A stretch of DNA of 64,000 nucleotides from Nocardia arthritidis (GTDB taxonomy: Bacteria; Actinomycetota; Actinomycetes; Mycobacteriales; Mycobacteriaceae): contig NZ_CP046172.1 in the NCBI RefSeq assembly GCF_011801145.1, positions 4,650,001 through 4,714,000 of the forward strand, written 5' to 3'. Shown here piece after piece: positions 36,468-45,368 of the stretch. Under the pieces are notes generated by a model that saw only the letters and a list, made by a program, of their open reading frames with translations, did not search any database and was not told the origin of the DNA. A program made the position numbers and the translations under genes. Within the stretch, counting starts at the first letter, position 1. Every line of letters starts with the position of its first letter.

Positions 36468-37982
36468 CTACTCGACCCGCAACCGGTCGGCGACTTCGGT
36501 CCGGCCGCAGGACGCGGCGCGGTCGGCGATGGCCGCCAGCAGGTTGCCCGGAATTTCGGCACGCACCTCGATCAGGCCGTGCCAGACGGAATCGGGCGTA
36601 TCGGTGCTGAGCGCGGCGAGGAATTCGTCGAGTCCGTCCATGCCGTCGACGAGCTCGAGTATCCGCGCCCGCCCGGCCGCGTCCTGGGCGAGCGCGATCT
36701 CGACGAGGGTGTCGACCGTTTCGCCGCGTGCGGCGGCGTGCACCGCCGCGAGCAGCTGTTCGCGAGTGAGTTCCGCGATATGGGTGGCCAGCCGGGTCTT
36801 CGCCGTCTCGGGCAGCGCGTCCACCAAAGGCAGTGCCTCCGGCCACAATTCGTGCTCGGCGGTGGTTTCGATAATCCGTCGCAGCACCGCGGGCTCCGCC
36901 ATGACCGGCAGCGCGGCCATCCGCCTGCGGTCGGCCGCGGTCATGGCCAGCGCGATCGGCAGCATGGCCGCCCAGCGTCCGGCCGAATCCGCTTGGCGGA
37001 CAAGCTCGCCCAGTTCGTCGTCGGATTTTTCGGCCACCAGGCCCGCGAGAAATCCGAGCTGTTCCGGCGCGAGCTGCCTGGCCAGCGGCAGCAGCTCCAG
37101 CCAGAGGTCGTGATCCAGCGCGACGGTCAAAATCCGTGCCAGCACCGCCTCGTCGCGCATCGCGGGGCGAACGACGAAGGCGCGCAGGCTTTCCTCGCTC
37201 ATCGCGCCGGTGACCGGCAGCAGCATGGCCCAGGCGTCCAGCTCGTGCACCGCGGCGATCAGACCGTCGAGCAGTTCGCCGTCGAGTCCGGCGGCCAGGT
37301 CGCCGAGCCGCGCCCGGTTCTCGGCGCCGACGCCGCCGAGCAGATCGATGCCCTCGGCCCACATCTCCTGTTCGGCGGCCGCCCTGATCACCCCGGCGAG
37401 CCGGTCCTCGACCAGTCCGATCAGCCGGTCGACCGAATCCTTGTTCTCCATCACGAAACCGATGCGCAGCAGATCCGCGTCGTCCATCATCGCCGCGACG
37501 GCGAGCATGATCTCGTCGGGCACCGCGCCGACGAATCGGCCCATGGTCAAATGGTCACCGCGGGAAAGCAATTCGCGCGCCACCGGCACCACCAGCTGCT
37601 GCGGCACCTCGGCGAGCAATGCCGCGGTGCGGCGCGGGTCCAGCTGGGTCGCGGCCTCGGCCAAGAACTTCGGCGGCAGCGCCCGCGCGATCTCCACCGC
37701 CCGCGCGATCTCCACCGATCCGGCGACGGCGGCGCACAGCAGCGGCCCGAAGGCGTGCTCGGCGGCCTTGGCGCCGATCGCGGTCGGCACGATACGGGCC
37801 GCCGCGGCAATGCGTTTCATGCGCGCGGCCTCGCCGTCGAACAACAGATCGGTGGCTCGTTCGCGGAAGACGCGGATCGCCTCCGGCGGCAGCGCGGTGA
37901 GGAATTCGAGTGCGGTGGGATCGGAAAGTTCCAGCAGCCGAGCGAGTTTGATGGTCTCGGCCCGGGCGAGCAAGGTTGTCAC
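36468..37982 (-). CDS. All-helical repeat protein of unknown function
   Basis: 504 residues, hydrophilic and helical with no membrane segment. Repeating blocks of about 60 residues carry WxExLPLxxxL-like motifs (LWLELLPLARQL, RWAAMLPIALAM, ELWPEALPLVDAL), suggesting an alpha-solenoid such as HEAT-like repeats, perhaps for protein binding. I do not recognise the family. Its ATG overlaps the stop of the 71-residue gene upstream (ATGA), and a Pro-rich membrane protein gene follows 9 bp later, pointing to a joint, perhaps membrane-associated complex. Confidence 0.7.
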   Translation of the reverse strand: MTTLLARAETIKLARLLELSDPTALEFLTALPPEAIRVFRERATDLLFDGEAARMKRIAAAARIVPTAIGAKAAEHAFGPLLCAAVAGSVEIARAVEIARALPPKFLAEAATQLDPRRTAALLAEVPQQLVVPVARELLSRGDHLTMGRFVGAVPDEIMLAVAAMMDDADLLRIGFVMENKDSVDRLIGLVEDRLAGVIRAAAEQEMWAEGIDLLGGVGAENRARLGDLAAGLDGELLDGLIAAVHELDAWAMLLPVTGAMSEESLRAFVVRPAMRDEAVLARILTVALDHDLWLELLPLARQLAPEQLGFLAGLVAEKSDDELGELVRQADSAGRWAAMLPIALAMTAADRRRMAALPVMAEPAVLRRIIETTAEHELWPEALPLVDALPETAKTRLATHIAELTREQLLAAVHAAARGETVDTLVEIALAQDAAGRARILELVDGMDGLDEFLAALSTDTPDSVWHGLIEVRAEIPGNLLAAIADRAASCGRTEVADRLRVE

Positions 37983-38194
37983 AGGCCGAGTGCCCGCTTC
38001 ACCGCCGGACGCATGAGGCGTGGGATCAGCCGCAGTCCGGAATCGATGGCGGCGCCCAGGCGCTCGGCGCGCCGCTGTTCGGCGGCCCGCAACAGTCGAT
38101 CCAGTTGCGCCAGTTCGGCTTCGGAGAGCCGGTCGAATTCGGCTGGCAGCGGCGCCGAGAGGGTTCTGCTCAGCAGTTCGGCGGCATCGGACAT
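37979..38194 (-). CDS. Small helical protein, 71 residues
   Basis: Starts at ATG 38194 with AGGAGA 7 bases upstream. Composition is helical, with a heptad-like stretch LSEAELAQLDRLLRAAEQRRAERL at about 24-47 and a basic C-terminus (RLIPRLMRPAVKRALGL). The ATGA overlap with the helical-repeat gene makes coupled translation and a shared complex likely. Unassigned family. Confidence 0.75.
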   Translation of the reverse strand: MSDAAELLSRTLSAPLPAEFDRLSEAELAQLDRLLRAAEQRRAERLGAAIDSGLRLIPRLMRPAVKRALGL

Positions 38195-38217
38195 CGATAA
38201 TCTCCTGTAGTACCCGT

Positions 38218-39216
38218 TCAGGCGCGGCGGCGCGGGGAGATCGCGGCCCGGTCGGCGCGCAGATCGTCGATGAAATTCGCCAGCGCCTCGGCCACCAGCA
38301 GCGGTTCGGTCACCGGCAGCCAGTGGTCGGCCGGAACCGCGTTGCGCCACAGCCGATCCACCCAGCGGTCCGAGCAGTCGTACGCGGCGGGCGGTACCAG
38401 GATGTCGGTGGTGTTCACCAGCAGCTGGACCGGAACCGCGGTGCGCCGCAACCGAGGATGCCCCAGATGGTGGGTGAGGTTGGCGTGCGCGATCCTGGCG
38501 CCCGCGACGGCATCGGCGTACCAGGTGGGGGCGATGCGCGCGGGTACCGGGGAGATACCGCCGAGCCGCTCGACCAGCCAGGTGCGCACCCGAGGCGTGT
38601 AGAAGCGCCGCAGCACAACGGGTTTCGGAGTCAATGCCCATTTGGCCAGGCCGAGCCAGGCGGCCGGATCGCCGACGACGCGGCGCGCCCGCGGCAGCGC
38701 GGCGCGCAGCCACAGCCCGAGGTGGTCGAGGTTCGGCCCGGAAATCGCGGTGTACGAGGCGATCCGGGTATTGGCGCGCGGATCGCACACCGCCTCCCAC
38801 AGCTGTACCGCACCCCAGCCGTGACCGCAGGCGTGTACCGGGCGGCGCGGGCTGGCCGCATCGATGACGGTGAAGAAATCGGTGGCCAGATGGTCGAGCC
38901 GATACGCCGCCGGGTCCGGCGACCCGGCCGAACGTCCGTGCCCGCGCACGTCATAGGTGATCACCCGGAATCCGTCGGACAGCAGCGCCGCGACGGTGGC
39001 CCAGACCCGGTGGGTGTCGGTGAGCCCGTGCACCAGCACCAGCGGTTCGGCGGCGGCCTCGCCCCATTCGAAGACGGCCAGCTCACCGCCTGCGCCCTGA
39101 ACCGTCCAGCGCCGGTCCGGGCGCGGCGTCTCGCGGGCCGGATCGTGCGGCGCGGTGCTCGCGCCGGGCGCCCGGTCACCGCCGGTCGGGGAATCGCTGT
39201 GCGATGCTGCGTTCAT
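38218..39216 (-). CDS. EphD-like alpha/beta hydrolase with Gly at the nucleophile position
   Basis: 332 residues from the ATG 39216. The fold features are clear: LVLVHGLTDTHRVW oxyanion region, YDVRGHGRSAG and the late YDCSDRWVDRLW and PADHWLPVTEP blocks, very like the hydrolase half of EphD epoxide hydrolase. In EphD the nucleophile lies in HDWGS; here the elbow is GHGWGAVQLW, so Asp is replaced by Gly (G133). It may be inactive, use another residue, or bind lipid. Divergent from a TetR gene with matching operators. Confidence 0.85.
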   Translation of the reverse strand: MNAASHSDSPTGGDRAPGASTAPHDPARETPRPDRRWTVQGAGGELAVFEWGEAAAEPLVLVHGLTDTHRVWATVAALLSDGFRVITYDVRGHGRSAGSPDPAAYRLDHLATDFFTVIDAASPRRPVHACGHGWGAVQLWEAVCDPRANTRIASYTAISGPNLDHLGLWLRAALPRARRVVGDPAAWLGLAKWALTPKPVVLRRFYTPRVRTWLVERLGGISPVPARIAPTWYADAVAGARIAHANLTHHLGHPRLRRTAVPVQLLVNTTDILVPPAAYDCSDRWVDRLWRNAVPADHWLPVTEPLLVAEALANFIDDLRADRAAISPRRRA

Positions 39217-39250
39217 CGGATGCCTCGGTCGTGCGGATGCGGCCGCGCTG

Positions 39251-39372
39251 CGTACCGCCGGTACGTTTTCCGATACTGACAGTACGATCATCCGGGTGCA
39301 ATGGCGGCGGCCGACACGAAAATATGGCGTAGCTCACGCCATTCGCCGCGAGCCGACCGTACCGGCGGTACG
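39251..39372. promoter_or_regulatory. Two 15-bp inverted TetR operators
   Basis: CGTACCGCCGGTACG at 39251-39265 and its exact reverse complement CGTACCGGCGGTACG at 39358-39372 flank the divergent gap. Each is itself nearly palindromic. They lie 35 bp from the hydrolase start and 14 bp from the TetR start, so the TetR protein probably controls both genes. Confidence 0.75.
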
Positions 39373-39386
39373 TGTAAGCTGCGGAC

Positions 39387-40064
39387 GTGTCCCGCGTCAA
39401 TGCCAGATCCGCGACGATCACCCGTGCGGAGATCGTCGACGCGGCGATCCGCGTGATCGACCGCGACGGCCCGCGGCCGAGCATGGACGATATCGCCCGC
39501 GAGGCGCGCATCACCAAGCCGCGCCTCTACCGGCAGTTCACCGACAAGGCCGATCTCTACACCGAAATCGGCCGCCGCATGGGCGAACTGGTCACCGCCG
39601 CCGCCGATCTCACGCTCGTGCTGCAGCCGCCGCGCGCCGCGCTGCGCCGGGTGCTCAGCGGGTACGCGGATAGCATTCTGCTGCATCCCAACGTTTTCCG
39701 CTTCCTGGCCCAGGCGCAGATGACGCCGAGGGCGGATGGTTCGCTGCCGCAGTTCGATGTGGGCCGCGCGGCCGCTGGCCGTTTCGCGAAACAGGCGCGC
39801 GAGGTGGCCGCCGCCGTCGCCATCGACAGCGACGGCATCGATTATCTGTCCAGGGCGGTGGTCGGCGTGGTCGTCTCGATCACCGATCTGTGGCTCGGTG
39901 AGCCGGAGCATCGGCGCAGCGCGGGTGAATTCGTGGACCGCGCAACGGAATTCGTTTGGGGGCTGGTGGACGGTTTCCTGCGCGGGCAGGGCATAGCCGC
40001 CGACCCGGACACCCCGATCCTCACCTCGCTGGCCGCGGTGAACCGAGCCGAATCCGCGAGCTGA
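39387..40064 (+). CDS. TetR-family regulator
   Basis: 225 residues from a GTG at 39387. HTH in RPSMDDIAREARITKPRLYRQFTDKADLY at about 31-58. The large ligand domain is variable. The gene lies divergent from the EphD-like hydrolase with a matching pair of 15-bp palindromes in the gap, one ending 14 bases before its start, so it most likely represses itself and the hydrolase. Confidence 0.92.
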   Translation: MSRVNARSATITRAEIVDAAIRVIDRDGPRPSMDDIAREARITKPRLYRQFTDKADLYTEIGRRMGELVTAAADLTLVLQPPRAALRRVLSGYADSILLHPNVFRFLAQAQMTPRADGSLPQFDVGRAAAGRFAKQAREVAAAVAIDSDGIDYLSRAVVGVVVSITDLWLGEPEHRRSAGEFVDRATEFVWGLVDGFLRGQGIAADPDTPILTSLAAVNRAESAS

Positions 40065-40106
40065 CCCGCCGGGAACCGGTCGCGGCGCCGACGTGTCGCG
40101 CGGTTG

Positions 40107-40135
40107 TTGACATGCTGCCAATAGTGCGCGAATCT
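40107..40135 (+). promoter_or_regulatory. Promoter of acyl-CoA dehydrogenase gene
   Basis: TTGACA at 40107-40112 and GAATCT at 40130-40135 are separated by 17 bases, 50 bp upstream of the start codon. The -35 is perfect; the -10 is moderate. Confidence 0.45.
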
Positions 40136-40185
40136 GATGATGGAACCGGCGTCGATGCCGGGCGTCGAACAGAAGGAACGGGCAG

Positions 40186-41331
40186 ATGGCACGCGCCGCG
40201 TGGAGTGACGACGAGGTCGAGGCAGTACGCAAGCTGGCGCGGACGTTCTTCGAAAAGGAAGTCGTCCCGCACGAGGAGAAATTCGTCGCACAGGGGCATC
40301 CGGATCGCGCACTGTACAACCGCGCGGGCGAACTCGGCCTGCTGTGCGCCGCGATCCCGGCCGAATACGGCGGCGGTGGCGGCACTTTCGCGCACGAGGC
40401 GGCCATCATCGAGGAACAGTCCCTGGCCGGCGACGGTTCGCTCGGTATGCCCGTGCACAGCGCGATCATCGCGCCCTACCTCAACGAGTTCGGCTCCGAG
40501 GAACTCAAGCGGCGGGTGCTGCCGAAGGCGGCCAGCGGCGAGATGGTGCTATCGATCGGGATGACCGAGCCGGGTACCGGATCCGATCTGCAGAACATCA
40601 AGACCCGCGCGGTGCGCGAAGGCGACGAGTACGTGATCACCGGCTCGAAGATCTTCATCACCAACGGCTGGCTCTGCGACGGCATCATCATCGCCGCGAA
40701 GACCGATCCGACGAAGGGCGCGGCGGGCGTCTCGCTCATCTTCGCCGAAGTGGGCGACGACACACCGGGTTTCACCCGCGGCCGGATCCTGAACAAGATC
40801 GGTGGCAAGGCGCAGGACACCGCCGAACTGTTCTTCGACGGCCTGCGGGTGCCCGCGAGCAACCTGCTCGGCGCGGCGGAGGGCCAGGGCTTCTATCAGA
40901 TGATGCAGCTGCTGGCGCAGGAGCGCCTGGTCACCGCGATCATCGCGGTGGCGATGACCGAGCAGGCGGTGCGGCTCACCGTCGAATACACCAAGGGCCG
41001 CGAGGCATTCGGCAAACCGCTGTTCGCCATGCAGAACACCAAATTCGAACTCGCCGAATGCGCGACGATCGCGAAGGTCGGCCGCATCTTCCTCGACGAT
41101 TGCATCGGTAAACACCTGCGCGGCGAGCTCGATATTCCCACGGCCGCGATGTCGAAGTACTGGCTCACCGATCAACTGGGTATTGTTGTCGATCGCTGCC
41201 TACAACTGTTCGGCGGCTACGGCTACATGACGGAGTACCCGATTTCTCAGCTCTACACCGGCGCCCGCGTCCTGCGCATCCTGGCGGGCAGCAACGAGGT
41301 GATGAAGGATCTCATTGCCCGCTCCCTCTGA
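40186..41331 (+). CDS. Acyl-CoA dehydrogenase (FadE family)
   Basis: 381 residues. FAD-binding and acyl-CoA pockets: SIGMTEPGTGSDLQNIKT, ITGSKIFITNG, ERLVTAIIAVAMTEQAV, LFGGYGYMTEYPI. The catalytic base of MCAD (YEGT) is absent at the C-terminus (ILAGSNEVM); the helix-G Glu in MTEQAV (about 258) aligns with the LCAD/IVD base and is the likely catalyst. It performs the first beta-oxidation step on long or branched acyl-CoA. It overlaps the following TetR gene by 17 bases. Confidence 0.94.
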   Translation: MARAAWSDDEVEAVRKLARTFFEKEVVPHEEKFVAQGHPDRALYNRAGELGLLCAAIPAEYGGGGGTFAHEAAIIEEQSLAGDGSLGMPVHSAIIAPYLNEFGSEELKRRVLPKAASGEMVLSIGMTEPGTGSDLQNIKTRAVREGDEYVITGSKIFITNGWLCDGIIIAAKTDPTKGAAGVSLIFAEVGDDTPGFTRGRILNKIGGKAQDTAELFFDGLRVPASNLLGAAEGQGFYQMMQLLAQERLVTAIIAVAMTEQAVRLTVEYTKGREAFGKPLFAMQNTKFELAECATIAKVGRIFLDDCIGKHLRGELDIPTAAMSKYWLTDQLGIVVDRCLQLFGGYGYMTEYPISQLYTGARVLRILAGSNEVMKDLIARSL

Positions 41332-41944
41332 AACCAACGGCGCGCGCAGGCGCAGGCTCGAACCCGACGAGCGCCGCGCGCAGATCCTCGCCTGCGCCAT
41401 CGACATGTTCGGCGAACGACCGTATGCCGCGGTCTCGACCGCCGAACTCGCCCAGCGGGCGGGTGTCGCGCGCGGCCTGATCAACCACTACTTCGGCAAT
41501 AAACGCGACCTCTACCTGGCTGTGGTGCGCCGCATGGTGACGCTGCCCAGGCTCGACGACATGATCGTGCCGACCGGCACCGACCGCGAACGAGTCGACG
41601 CAAGTGTGCACTGGCTGCTGGACACCATCGCCGAACACGGCAGCACCTGGGTGAAGGTGACCAGTCACGAGGGCGTCGGCGACGATCCGGAGGTGCAGCA
41701 GATCCTGGACGCGGCCGACGACGCGGCCGCCGAACGTCTGCTGCTGATGGTCGGCCGGGCGGATTCGGCACACGGCGCGCAATTGCGCGCGCTGGTCCGC
41801 GCCTACGGCGGATTGGTGAAAGTGGCCGGGCGGGAATGGATCACCCGCCGCACCCTGACCAGGGAACAGGTGCACGAACTGCTCGCCGACATGTTGATGA
41901 CGCTGGTGACCCAATCGCTGCCGAAGGTCGACCGCGGGCGCTGA
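41315..41944 (+). CDS. TetR-family regulator
   Basis: 209 residues starting with a TTG at 41315, inside the end of the acyl-CoA dehydrogenase gene, giving coupled translation. Basic N-terminus (GARRRRLEPDERRAQILAC) then HTH VSTAELAQRAGVARGLINHYFGNKRDLY. As an operon partner of the dehydrogenase it probably senses an acyl-CoA and regulates fatty-acid genes. Confidence 0.88.
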   Translation: MPAPSETNGARRRRLEPDERRAQILACAIDMFGERPYAAVSTAELAQRAGVARGLINHYFGNKRDLYLAVVRRMVTLPRLDDMIVPTGTDRERVDASVHWLLDTIAEHGSTWVKVTSHEGVGDDPEVQQILDAADDAAAERLLLMVGRADSAHGAQLRALVRAYGGLVKVAGREWITRRTLTREQVHELLADMLMTLVTQSLPKVDRGR

Positions 41945-41974
41945 ACGCCCGCGGCCGATGCGTTCGGTGCGGAA

Positions 41975-42325
41975 TCAGATCAGTTCGCGGGCATGCTTTC
42001 CGGGCGGTTCGGCGCTGTAGCGAACCGGCTGCAAATGTCCGGGCGCATGCCCCTGCCTGCCGTACCGGCGCTCGATGAGCTCCTCGCGGCGATGCTCGAC
42101 GAGCAGTGCGCCGATGCCCGCGATCCACAGCGCCGCGGTGAGGATCGCGCCGACCTGGGTCCAGCCGTCGAATCCGTATCCGGCGGCGGTGAGCGTGCAC
42201 GCCATGCCGACGACGCCGAGCGCGCACAGCACGAGCCCGGGGACGTTGTAATTGTCATTGAGCAGGTCGCCGGCTTGGGCGTGCCAGGCGTCGGACTCCG
42301 CGGCCGAATTGGTGTTACCGAGCAT
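41975..42325 (-). CDS. Small membrane protein with two helices
   Basis: 116 residues from the ATG at 42325, preceded by AGGAGGA. Two hydrophobic helices at about 31-50 and 59-76 (VPGLVLCALGVVGMACTLTAAGY and GAILTAALWIAGIGALLV), then a charged C-terminus rich in Arg. Unassigned; no motif. Confidence 0.65.
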   Translation of the reverse strand: MLGNTNSAAESDAWHAQAGDLLNDNYNVPGLVLCALGVVGMACTLTAAGYGFDGWTQVGAILTAALWIAGIGALLVEHRREELIERRYGRQGHAPGHLQPVRYSAEPPGKHARELI

Positions 42326-42571
42326 GGATCCTCCTGTATCGGATTCGCGGCGCTCCGGCTTACCGATCCGGCGCACGCGCGGCACATGATCAGTTATTCC
42401 TCTTCGACATCAGAATGGCTCGTCGGCGAGAAATTCGCGAGCAATTGTTCAGGGTTCGTTATTTTCACCGCTGATATGTGCGATTCGCCCCTATTGTGGG
42501 TCGGGAAGCGGGGCGGGGTTCGGTCGAGTCCGAGGTTCCTGCGTGTGTTGGTGATGTGAGAGGGACCTGGC

Positions 42572-43276
42572 ATGACACGGACCGAACGCTGGGACAGTGA
42601 CCGCTGGCCGGAGGTCGAGCGCGAATCCGAGCGCCGTGACCGGGCGCGCTATGAAGAGGACGGCGCGCCGATCGTGAACCCCTACGCGATCGTCGCGCTG
42701 GTCGGGGCCCTGCTCGGCCTGTTCCCGGTGGCGATCGTGTTCGGCATGATCGCCTTCGGTCATCCACGCGGGCGCGCGATGGCGTCCTTCGCACTGCTGA
42801 TCGGGTTGATGGAGGTGGGCGCAATTGTCTCGCTCGTCATGTTCGGCGGTACCGCGCTGCGCGATTTCCTGCATCGCGCCGACAGATCGGCCGCGGTCTC
42901 GGAGACCGTCCAGCCGACGGTGCGCGCCACCCCGGCCACGACGACGGCGTCGGCCGCCGCCACCCCGACCCCGACCCCGGCGACGACGACGGCCGCGGCC
43001 ACCGGAACGCCGGTGAAGGGACAGACCTGCACCGAGGCACAGGTCGGCCTGATCGGCACCGCCGCCGACGGCTCGACCCTGCTATGCCTGTTCAGCTCCG
43101 GGGTGAACGGCGGCTACAAGTGGGCGGGCCCGTACGCCGTGGCCAGCGGCGTGCAGCAGACCGGGACCAGCTGCGATCCCTCCGCGCAGAAATCGGCCCG
43201 CACCACCGACGGCCGCGCCCTGGTCTGCGAGGGGCAGGGCCGCAATGCCATGTGGGTGCCGTGGACCGAACTCTAG
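42572..43276 (+). CDS. Membrane protein with extracytoplasmic Cys-containing domain
   Basis: 234 residues. Acidic/basic cytoplasmic N-terminus, then two helices at about 33-58 and 66-92 (YAIVALVGALLGLFPVAIVFGM, ASFALLIGLMEVGAIVSLVMF), a long Thr/Ala/Pro linker and a C-terminal extracellular module with four cysteines (GQTCTEAQVG, TLLCLFSS, SCDPS, ALVCEGQ). The module resembles those on actinobacterial surface proteins; function unknown. It overlaps the convergent LigD-pol gene by 4 bp. Confidence 0.75.
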   Translation: MTRTERWDSDRWPEVERESERRDRARYEEDGAPIVNPYAIVALVGALLGLFPVAIVFGMIAFGHPRGRAMASFALLIGLMEVGAIVSLVMFGGTALRDFLHRADRSAAVSETVQPTVRATPATTTASAAATPTPTPATTTAAATGTPVKGQTCTEAQVGLIGTAADGSTLLCLFSSGVNGGYKWAGPYAVASGVQQTGTSCDPSAQKSARTTDGRALVCEGQGRNAMWVPWTEL

Positions 43277-44271
43277 CCCTTCTTCGCCCGGCTCGGCTGC
43301 ACCCGCGGCGGCTCGTTCGGCATTTTCGGATATTGCGGCGGCCACGGCGCGTCCATGAGTCCGGCGGCCATATCGCGTTCCGACATTTCCAGTAGCGGCG
43401 CGATCGATTGCGGCGGGCGATCGGCCCACGGATCGCCGAGTTCGGCCAGCCGCGCCGGAACCGTCGCGATGGTCAAATCCTCCGGAACAATGGCATCCAA
43501 ATCGTCCCAGGAAATGGGTGTCGACACCTGCGCACCGATCTTCGGCCGCACACACCACGCGCCGAAAACCGTTTTGTGCGGGGCATTCTGGTTGAAATCG
43601 ATGAAGACGCGGGCACCGCGCTCCTCTTTCCACCATTGCGCGGTGATCCGGTCCGGATGCCTGCGCTCCAGCTCCCTGGCCAATGCCACCGCCGCCGCGC
43701 GGACCTGATAACCATCCCAATTCGGCTCCAGCGCGACATAAATGTGCAGGCCACGGGATCCGGAGGTTTTGATCCGCGAATCGATGCCCAACTCCGCGAA
43801 CAATTCCCGGGTGAGCACCGCCGCGTGTTTCAGGTCGTCGAAGGAGATGCCGGGGGAGGGGTCCAGGTCTATGCGCAGTTCGTCGGCGATCTTCAGATCC
43901 TGAATTCGATTGGGCCACACGTGAAATCCCAGACAGCCTTGATTGACCGCCCACAGGATGTGCGCCAGATCGTGCGCGACGAGCGCATCGCTGGTGGTGC
44001 CGTTGGGGGTGGATACCTCGACGGTGTGCAGCCACTCCGGCGCCGATTTCGGAACCCGTTTCTGGAACCACGATTTACCGGACGCGCCATCGGGATAGCG
44101 CTCCAGCAGCAGCGGCCGGTCCCGAACCACGCCGAGGAACGGTTCCGCGACCGCTTGGTAGTAGCGCACCAAATCGAGTTTGGTTTCGCCGCGCTTGGTG
44201 AAGTAAATCTTGTCCGGATTGCTGATCGAGACGACGCGGCCGTCGGTCTCGATATCGATCGATTCGGTCAT
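43273..44271 (-). CDS. LigD polymerase-domain protein (archaeo-eukaryotic primase fold)
   Basis: 332 residues comprising only the polymerase domain of bacterial NHEJ ligase. Catalytic acids in LRIDLDPSPGISFDDL (DxD), the template region FIDFNQNAPHKTVFG and KTSGSRGLHIYV are all present. It adds ribo- or deoxynucleotides at DNA ends. The start overlaps the ligase stop (ATGA), giving a two-gene unit. Ku is not encoded here. Confidence 0.94.
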   Translation of the reverse strand: MTESIDIETDGRVVSISNPDKIYFTKRGETKLDLVRYYQAVAEPFLGVVRDRPLLLERYPDGASGKSWFQKRVPKSAPEWLHTVEVSTPNGTTSDALVAHDLAHILWAVNQGCLGFHVWPNRIQDLKIADELRIDLDPSPGISFDDLKHAAVLTRELFAELGIDSRIKTSGSRGLHIYVALEPNWDGYQVRAAAVALARELERRHPDRITAQWWKEERGARVFIDFNQNAPHKTVFGAWCVRPKIGAQVSTPISWDDLDAIVPEDLTIATVPARLAELGDPWADRPPQSIAPLLEMSERDMAAGLMDAPWPPQYPKMPNEPPRVQPSRAKKG

Positions 44272-45368
44272 CGCCGGGCCACCGCATCGGCGCGCGCCTC
44301 GGCGAAGATAGTGGCCAGCTCGGCGGGCGCGACCTCATCCAGCTGCGCGTAGGTGCAGGACTCCGGCGTGCGGTCGGTGCGGAAGCGGACCAGCCTGCCG
44401 CCGTGGCGCAGCCGCCCCGACTGCACATGTTCGTAGCGGACCTCGACCACGAGCTCCGGGCGCAGCGCCTCCCAGGACAGATCCTTGCCGCCGGTCCACC
44501 GGCTGACCCCGCCCGGCATCTTGCCGTCGGCCTTCGCCTGCGCGGCCGCGTCGGCCCAGTCGCGCCACGGATGATTGTCGAGCGCGTTCTCCCGCAACGG
44601 TTTCAGCTCCTCGACCAACTCCTTGCGGCGGGCCGCCGTGAAACTGCTCGCCACCCCGACGTGATGCAGATTGCCCTCGTCGTCGAACAGGCCGAGCAAC
44701 AGCGAACCGACGCCCTCGCCGTCCTTGTGCCAGCGGAAACCCGCGACGACGCAGTCGGCGGTGCGCTCGTGTTTGACCTTCAGCATCACCCGCTTGTCCT
44801 GCAGGTACTCCAGGTCGTTCGCCTTGACCATCACACCGTCGAAGCCCGCGCCCTCGAAGCGGGTGAACCAGTCCTCGGCCACATCGGGGTCCTGGGTGAT
44901 GGGCGTGAGATGTACGCGGGCCAGTTCGGTGTCGAGAATGGTCTCGAGCAGCCGCCTGCGCTCGCTGAACGGCGCACCGGTGAGGTCCTGGTCGCCGAGG
45001 GCGAGCAGATCGAAGGCTACGAAGCTGGCCGGCGTCTCCTTGGCCAGCTTGTTCACCCTGGACGCGGCCGGATGCAGCCGATTCTGCAGCGTGTCGAAAT
45101 CCAGGCCCTGTTCGGTGACGACCACGATTTCCCCATCGACAACGCATTTCTCCGGCAGCGCCTGCTTCAGCAGTTCGGCGACCTCCGGGAAATACCTGGT
45201 GAGCGGGCGATCGTTGCGGGAACCGAGTTCGACCTCGTCGCCGTCGCGGAAGACGACACAGCGGAAACCATCCCACTTCGGCTCGTAGCTCAGCCCCGGC
45301 TCCCGCGGCACCGCGGGCGCGGATTTGGCCAGCATCGGCCGGACGGGCGGCTGCACCGGTAGATCCAC
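44268..45368 (-). CDS. ATP-dependent DNA ligase (LigC/LigD-ligase type)
   Basis: 366 residues. Adenylation motif YEPKWDGFR with nucleophile K31, motif III and IV near VVDGEIVVV and FDGVMVKAN, and motif V/VI in the C-terminal OB fold (KVKHERTADCVVAGFRWHK). In actinobacteria such stand-alone ligases paired with a polymerase domain act in end-joining or base-excision-like repair of non-replicating cells. Co-translated with the LigD-pol gene. Confidence 0.94.
   Translation of the reverse strand: MDLPVQPPVRPMLAKSAPAVPREPGLSYEPKWDGFRCVVFRDGDEVELGSRNDRPLTRYFPEVAELLKQALPEKCVVDGEIVVVTEQGLDFDTLQNRLHPAASRVNKLAKETPASFVAFDLLALGDQDLTGAPFSERRRLLETILDTELARVHLTPITQDPDVAEDWFTRFEGAGFDGVMVKANDLEYLQDKRVMLKVKHERTADCVVAGFRWHKDGEGVGSLLLGLFDDEGNLHHVGVASSFTAARRKELVEELKPLRENALDNHPWRDWADAAAQAKADGKMPGGVSRWTGGKDLSWEALRPELVVEVRYEHVQSGRLRHGGRLVRFRTDRTPESCTYAQLDEVAPAELATIFAEARADAVARR

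Noticed and set aside
35919..38210. Very long plus-strand open frame (763 codons)
   Set aside because: It lies antisense to the Pro/Gln-rich, helical-repeat and 71-residue genes, whose frames show coherent domains and ribosome-binding sites. The plus-strand product is Arg/Gly-rich without any family sequence, the usual by-product of GC-rich third positions.
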